DNA of 11,472 nucleotides from an uncultured Caryophanales bacterium. Its GTDB lineage: Bacteria > Bacillota_I > Bacilli_A > RFN20 > CAG-826. The translations under genes were made by a program, and so were the position numbers. Under the pieces are notes generated by a model, which was not told the DNA's origin, made no database searches, and saw only the letters and a list, made by a program, of their open reading frames with translations. Each line of letters starts with the position of its first letter. The first letter of the stretch is position 1. The stretch covers positions 1 to 11,472 of the forward strand of contig CABQKC010000037.1 in the NCBI GenBank assembly GCA_902464635.1. The letters run 5' to 3'. This document shows, in pieces, positions 7,429 through 11,472 of the stretch.

Positions 7429-9264
7429 TTATAATTTCTTTATAAGCCTATAGATATAGGAAATGGAATTTGGAAGGCCATCCTTGCCATAAGTCTTTTC
7501 AATAAGGTTAACTAGATTCTTTAAGGCTGGCTTGACAAAATCTTCAAACCTGCCTTCAATCTTGCATAATACTTTCCTAGTAAGCATGAAGTCGATTATT
7601 TCTTCTTTTGTTCCACCTAAACCAATATAGATAGGTACAATCTTTTCTATTTGGTTAAGGATACGGTTACCAAATGCTATATCGAATTCATCATAGATAT
7701 AATCTGTGATCGTATTGAATTTATCTAAATCAGACTTAGATACTTGGTTTTCCTTATTTTCAGCCGCTTCTTTATATAAGGAATTAAGTTTAGAAGAAGA
7801 TAAATTAATGCTAGAAACATCTTCTTTTACTTCAAATGGCTCGTTCTTTCTTTCAAAATCAAGGGTAATCGAACGGTCATAGACTTTATCGGCAATTGAG
7901 AAAGTCGAATCATCTTTATTCGCCGTACCGATGAAATAACAGTTTTCTTCGATATGGAGATTGCCTTCGATTAACCTAGTTGGAGAAACAAATCCATAAG
8001 GAAGTTGCATTATTCTTATCTTCCAGTCCGGAACTGGATATTCTAGGACTGAGAGGAAATCAGCAAAATAATATTCGACACGGCTAATATTCATTTCATC
8101 GAGGACGAATATATTTATTTGGTCCCTATTGTAACCTGCTTCATATAGATTAAGGAGGAAGTCAGTCTCGTTATAAGTCCTAGAGAAGTCATTGAAATAA
8201 CCTAGTAATGAGGTCTTGTCTCTATAAGTCGCCTGGATTGGAAGGAAGGTAACTTTCGCGTTGACAAATTTGGCAAAATATCTTGGCAAAGATGATTTTC
8301 CAGTCCCAGAAAGCCCTTCTAGAATCATAAAGTGAGAAGTTCCTAGACCTGCTAGGAAGGTACGGATATAAGAAATATCAAAATAAAGATGTTCTTCTTT
8401 TGCTAGATAGTTCCTGAATTTAATAGGAAGTGATAATAAATCGATATCATCGCTAGGAATGGAATCGACTTCAAATCCAGAATATTTTTCATCAATCCTA
8501 GATAATCCTGGGAATACCTTTTCCCTATCATCAAGACTTCTAGCCTTATCGATATCTTCTCCAAGCGATATTTGTCCATTGTCCCCCATGGAAACGTTGT
8601 TATTGTTGCTAGTAGAGGTATTACTTGTTTTTGTATCAAAGCTAGATGTGACATCTTCATCTTGACTAGGGACGTCATCATCTTCTAGCTTCATATTCTC
8701 ATCAGGACAAAAGAATTTATATGGCTTATCTACTAATTTTAGGTTAACGATAAACATGGCAATTGAACCAACTCCAATTGTCATAAAGAAAGAAATAAGC
8801 AACGTTACAAGGAAGGTATAACCTAACAAGTAGGTCATTGGACCAATTGAAGATAAATTGCCTTGGATCAAGGCGATTACTACTGATAATCCATAAGAAA
8901 GTAGTATTGAAGCAAGGATAACAATTACATAAGTTGCAATTAGCTTCTTGTTCTTCCATTTGATGTTATTGATTTTAGCAAACCTAGTTATATAGATCAG
9001 CATGAATCCAAGAAGGATTATATAGACCGAAACAAGTAAAATAGAGACTACAACCATAGTCAAAGCCCCTGCTTCTACATTTATTTGCCTATAACCCATT
9101 CCATTAGCAATTGCTAATATTGGATTAGCTTTTGAGAATACTTTTCCATCAGCACATAGACATAGCCCGCAAAAAGCAAAAATAACTGCGCTAATTGCAA
9201 TTGCGGAGATGGCTATTAGGTTCTTTCGCGTTAGATAAGGACCTATTATCTTATTCTTGTTCAT
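7429..9264 (-). CDS. Membrane-anchored AAA+ ATPase, McrB/MoxR-like
   Basis: A 611-residue protein. Four membrane segments (about residues 15-38, 67-93, 108-133 and 143-175) are followed by an acidic, Ser/Asn-rich linker (about 185-280) and a cytoplasmic AAA+ domain. Motifs: Walker A GLSGTGKSS (317-325), Walker B IFVLDEMN (385-392) continuing as ISRVEYYFADFLSVLE, and a sensor-1 block FIGTANKDDST (444-454) followed by DKVYDRS with a candidate arginine finger. This is the AAA_5/McrB-like style, but the GTP-specific MNTADRS motif of McrB is replaced, so the nucleotide is uncertain. The ATG overlaps the upstream gene by 14 bases, with AGGAGG eight bases before it. It sits between a SipW-like peptidase and a DUF2357-like partner. 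The four membrane segments are unlike a cytosolic restriction motor and point to work at the membrane, such as export or remodelling of an envelope complex; this is inference. Confidence 0.8.
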   Translation of the reverse strand: MNKNKIIGPYLTRKNLIAISAIAISAVIFAFCGLCLCADGKVFSKANPILAIANGMGYRQINVEAGALTMVVVSILLVSVYIILLGFMLIYITRFAKINNIKWKNKKLIATYVIVILASILLSYGLSVVIALIQGNLSSIGPMTYLLGYTFLVTLLISFFMTIGVGSIAMFIVNLKLVDKPYKFFCPDENMKLEDDDVPSQDEDVTSSFDTKTSNTSTSNNNNVSMGDNGQISLGEDIDKARSLDDREKVFPGLSRIDEKYSGFEVDSIPSDDIDLLSLPIKFRNYLAKEEHLYFDISYIRTFLAGLGTSHFMILEGLSGTGKSSLPRYFAKFVNAKVTFLPIQATYRDKTSLLGYFNDFSRTYNETDFLLNLYEAGYNRDQINIFVLDEMNISRVEYYFADFLSVLEYPVPDWKIRIMQLPYGFVSPTRLIEGNLHIEENCYFIGTANKDDSTFSIADKVYDRSITLDFERKNEPFEVKEDVSSINLSSSKLNSLYKEAAENKENQVSKSDLDKFNTITDYIYDEFDIAFGNRILNQIEKIVPIYIGLGGTKEEIIDFMLTRKVLCKIEGRFEDFVKPALKNLVNLIEKTYGKDGLPNSISYIYRLIKKL

Positions 9265-10303
9265 CTTCTTTTCCTCCTAAATCATTAATCATCTTGTTTC
9301 TTTTAAAGAGGGAAAATTTGAATTTATGTTCCCCTTTGTCGTCTTGCGTAATTTTAGTAGCCTCGTTTTCTTTATCGAAGGCTTCTTTTTCTTCTTTGCT
9401 CATCTCGTCTTTGGAGATGAATTCCTTTTCGGCAAATTTATAGCAATACCCCTTATAATAAATCTTCGTCTCCGTATTAGACATCATATCCTGGTATGTA
9501 TTTTCATCCATGGAAGTAACATCAAATACAGTTTGCAACAATTCTTTTCGATCATCTTCGACGAATATTAATTTCCTATTATCCCTATCGATGAAATATA
9601 AACATACTATAATGGATATTATAGTTACAATCCCCGAATAGGACTGGAAGAAAGAGATAAATATCCCAATCGTAGGAATCCTTCTATTGCTATATTTGCC
9701 TATGATATCTTCATAGCTAGGCTTATATGAGTCATTAGAATTATTCGCATCCCCCCTAGTCGTATATCTAGTCACCCCATCTATTTTATCAATAGATACG
9801 ATACGGTGAATGATATTGACTTTCTTATCATTCCTATAAGCAATTACATCATATTTATTAATATATGATTCATCTACTTTCTTAAGGACAATCATATCAA
9901 ATGTCTGGAACTGGTTATCTAGGTTATTATCAAATAGATACCCATTGGAGACATTTTTATTAGACATGGAGCCAGATGCTACTACCATAGCAGAAGAATC
10001 CCCAAACATTACTACTCCATTAGTAAACCTAGAATAAATTCCAAAGCAAAGGAATGGAATAGCTAAGACAAGAAAGACGTAATAGACTACGTTTTTACTT
10101 ATTGACACCGCCTTATTACGTCTTTTAGTTTTTGGATCATTCTCATAGATGATTGTATCTATGAGTTCAATATCCCGGATTCCGCTTTCTGTCTCCGAGA
10201 TAGCTTTATTGATGTAGTTTCTATATAGAATTATGATGACTAAAGCAAAGCAAATAACCCCAATACAAGTCGCGATTAAAGCAATGATCTCTAGTTTTGT
10301 CAT
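9251..10303 (-). CDS. SipW-like signal peptidase I (ER/S26B type) with extended termini
   Basis: A 350-residue membrane protease expected to remove the signal peptide of the protein encoded just upstream. The nucleophile is Ser112 in VVASGSMS; the general base is His166 in NIIHRIV, in place of the lysine of ordinary bacterial signal peptidases. Asp185 and Asp191 lie in a TTRGDANNSND box typical of this class. KYDVIAYR precedes the histidine, as in the family. Usual SipW proteins are near 190 residues. Here there is an extra N-terminal membrane segment (6-26) with a charged loop, and a cytoplasmic C-terminal tail of about 110 charged residues after the last membrane segment (about 209-238). 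The ATG is 12 bases after the substrate gene's stop and lacks a recognisable ribosome binding site, suggesting coupling or low expression relative to the substrate. The gene overlaps the AAA+ gene by 14 bases. Confidence 0.9.
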   Translation of the reverse strand: MTKLEIIALIATCIGVICFALVIIILYRNYINKAISETESGIRDIELIDTIIYENDPKTKRRNKAVSISKNVVYYVFLVLAIPFLCFGIYSRFTNGVVMFGDSSAMVVASGSMSNKNVSNGYLFDNNLDNQFQTFDMIVLKKVDESYINKYDVIAYRNDKKVNIIHRIVSIDKIDGVTRYTTRGDANNSNDSYKPSYEDIIGKYSNRRIPTIGIFISFFQSYSGIVTIISIIVCLYFIDRDNRKLIFVEDDRKELLQTVFDVTSMDENTYQDMMSNTETKIYYKGYCYKFAEKEFISKDEMSKEEKEAFDKENEATKITQDDKGEHKFKFSLFKRNKMINDLGGKEDEQE

Positions 10304-10315
10304 AATTTAAGGGCA

Positions 10316-11251
10316 TTATTTTCCAATAGCTTTGAATGTAATATCGAATTTAGATTTATCAACTTTGTTCCTAAACCAGTTAATGTCATCTTCTACCTTT
10401 TTGGTGTCTGCAGCAACATCCCAACCAGGAGTCAAAGTGACAGCTCCGTCTGGTCCAGCCGTCGTTCCATAACAATTTCCAATTCCATCATCAGTGGCAG
10501 CAGTTCTTGGTGTCTTTGCATCCTCATCTAAATAAGCAGAAGTTTCCGGATTGTCAAAGAAATAACATGGATTCTTGCCATTGAAGCGTTTGCCCCATTT
10601 GAAAGCAACGGTATAGGTAAAGGTCCACTTAAATCCTTTTCCACCTTCGCCTGTTCCCTTTTCAATAGTACATGTATCGTTTGTCAAAGTTGGATCCTTA
10701 GTGAAATCTGTGATAGGAGTAATTCCTCCGCCGGCGGCGCAGTCTGGTAAAACTACAAACCCCGCTTTTACCGGTTTTGCAAAGCATTCGGTTCCTTTGG
10801 TAGTCATGCTAACTGCAAAAGATTTTAGAGAATCTGTATCAGAAGTTACTTCAATTACGAATGTATTTTTTAAATTCTCAGGTTTTCTGCCTTCTTCGGA
10901 TTCGTATTTTACATTGTTTTGAACAACGCCGTCTTTTGTGCCATTACCATCTACATTGTTTTCAGTGTCTTTTGCATCGGCATCAAAACTAAAATATTCC
11001 TTTGTCAAAGTGGCTCCGGCAGCAATTTCATCACCTTTTTCGCTAGTTGCTGATTTATAAGAATAAACTTTCATTGTTAGAGCACCATTCTTGACAGTAC
11101 CAACTTGGATTCCACCTTCATTTTTTTGCTCAGCGTTAGCCGATAATACGAAAGCAGCAAAGCCGCTAGAGACAAGAGCAACTCCACCTAATACAACGGC
11201 TGCAAAAGCAACTTTCTTTCTCTTGTATGATTTTCTTGTTAATTTAGCCAT
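10316..11251 (-). CDS. Secreted protein with SipW-type signal peptide, TasA/camelysin-like fibre candidate
   Basis: A 311-residue exported protein, the likely substrate of the SipW-like peptidase next door. The basic start (KSYKRKK) leads to a hydrophobic core (14-37) and an AxA-type cleavage site (A38-N39-A40). IQVGTVKNGALTMKV follows directly, matching the GxLxL-like first strand after cleavage in TasA/camelysin-type proteins. The mature part is Thr/Lys/Gly-rich and beta-strand-like, ending in DITFKAIGK. Five cysteines lie in the mature region, which is unusual for a TasA-like protein, so disulfides are possible. Ile codons are 8 ATT, 2 ATC and no ATA, unlike the downstream genes, suggesting high expression. 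AAGGAG lies ten bases upstream of the ATG. Fibre formation, as for TasA, is inference from context. Confidence 0.75.
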   Translation of the reverse strand: MAKLTRKSYKRKKVAFAAVVLGGVALVSSGFAAFVLSANAEQKNEGGIQVGTVKNGALTMKVYSYKSATSEKGDEIAAGATLTKEYFSFDADAKDTENNVDGNGTKDGVVQNNVKYESEEGRKPENLKNTFVIEVTSDTDSLKSFAVSMTTKGTECFAKPVKAGFVVLPDCAAGGGITPITDFTKDPTLTNDTCTIEKGTGEGGKGFKWTFTYTVAFKWGKRFNGKNPCYFFDNPETSAYLDEDAKTPRTAATDDGIGNCYGTTAGPDGAVTLTPGWDVAADTKKVEDDINWFRNKVDKSKFDITFKAIGK

Positions 11252-11280
11252 TTTAATTTTTCTCCTTTTGATTAATACAA

Positions 11281-11307
11281 TTTATAAATGATATTCCTTT
11301 AAGTAAA
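11281..11307 (-). promoter_or_regulatory. Weak candidate promoter before the secreted-protein gene
   Basis: On the minus strand TTTACT (11307-11302) and TATAAA (11286-11281) are 15 bases apart, shorter than the usual 17. They lie in the 56-base gap between the upstream remnant's stop and the secreted-protein start. The match is poor and AT-rich DNA produces such pairs often. Transcription may instead read in from upstream. Confidence 0.2.
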
Positions 11308-11472
11308 TTACTTGGTTACTAAAGTAAGTTTGAACGAAGCATTAATATTGTGAATAGCGCCCAAACTTGTTTCTGCTGCTTTTTTGTTTTCTTCAGTGGC
11401 CGTTAAACGATTATAATCACATCTTTGACAGTTTTATTTTAATTCCATCAAAAAAAGTTCGATTGTTTCGAA
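11308..11472 (-). pseudogene. C-terminal remnant of an upstream gene with broken frame, probably a second SipW-type secreted protein
   Basis: A minus-strand frame enters at the window edge, hits TAA at 11436-11434, then stays open for 41 codons to a TAA at 11310-11308. That part reads protein-like (NRLTATEENKK, AIHNINASFKLTLVTK) and ends in a short alternating strand plus Lys, similar in layout to the end of the next gene (FDITFKAIGK). A neighbouring frame reads FFDGIKIKLSK across the TAA. One missing base in a T7 run (11456-11450) and one extra base near 11420 would join all three pieces into a single frame. It could be a decayed gene, a sequencing error in a homopolymer, or chance. No start codon is visible for the 41-codon tail alone. 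Confidence 0.4.

Noticed and set aside
6152..9264. A classical McrBC DNA restriction system
   Set aside because: The ATPase has four membrane segments and no DNA-binding N-terminal domain is visible, the partner shows no nuclease motif, and the neighbours are export genes rather than defence genes.
395..11251. Mollicute code with TGA as tryptophan
   Set aside because: No gene ends in TGA, but the Trp codons checked are TGG and I saw no in-frame TGA, so nothing requires the alternative code.
11308..11327. Six-base-pair hairpin at the remnant's stop as a terminator
   Set aside because: The stem is short and AT-only apart from one pair near the loop, with no T-run after it on the minus strand.
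11410..11415. Perfect TATAAT on the minus strand as a promoter -10
   Set aside because: No -35 element lies at 16-18 bases upstream, there is no TG extension, and it falls inside the protein-like remnant frame.

Overview
The window looks like a chromosomal segment of a low-GC, Gram-positive-type bacterium of the Bacilli/Erysipelotrichales/mollicute-related kind, probably from an uncultured lineage. The evidence is AT-rich DNA, strong AGGAGG ribosome binding sites, a lipoprotein signal, a SipW-class (serine/histidine) signal peptidase with its secreted substrate, and a tRNA gene with an encoded CCA. Tryptophan is TGG wherever I checked. All eight complete genes end in TAA or TAG and I saw no in-frame TGA, so the standard bacterial code fits. 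The placement is inference from sequence style only.

Every supported gene reads on the minus strand, so biological order runs from high to low coordinates. (1) 11472-11308: C-terminal remnant of a gene cut by the window edge, with a broken frame; its tail resembles the last strand of a SipW-type secreted protein. (2) 11251-10316: secreted protein with a SipW-cognate signal peptide, a TasA/camelysin-like fibre candidate. (3) 10303-9251: SipW-like signal peptidase with extra N- and C-terminal parts. (4) 9264-7429: AAA+ ATPase of the McrB/MoxR-like type, anchored by four membrane segments. (5) 7426-6152: partner protein that looks like a DUF2357 (McrC-like) subunit, ending in a zinc ribbon where a nuclease domain might be expected. 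(6) 6152-5376 and 5383-3791: ABC exporter ATPase and a duplicated, roughly 12-segment permease. (7) 3791-1428: large secreted or membrane-anchored protein with an Ig-like domain and a beta-helix-like middle. (8) 1414-395: lipoprotein with tandem beta/collagen-like repeats and an InlB-type C-terminal repeat. Downstream lie tRNA-Pro(TGG) with its own putative promoter and a strong terminator, then 142 bases with no assignable gene.

Genes 2 to 8 overlap or are separated by 12 bases or less (the lipoprotein SD overlaps the preceding stop codon), so they probably form one operon of about 11 kb. My reading is a surface or secretion locus: an abundant exported subunit, its dedicated signal peptidase, a membrane-bound McrB-like motor with a non-nuclease partner, an ABC exporter, and two large exported surface proteins. 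The placement of an McrB/DUF2357-like pair inside a SipW/TasA-like export operon is the most unusual feature and could be an undescribed envelope-assembly or export system. No function has been shown for it here.
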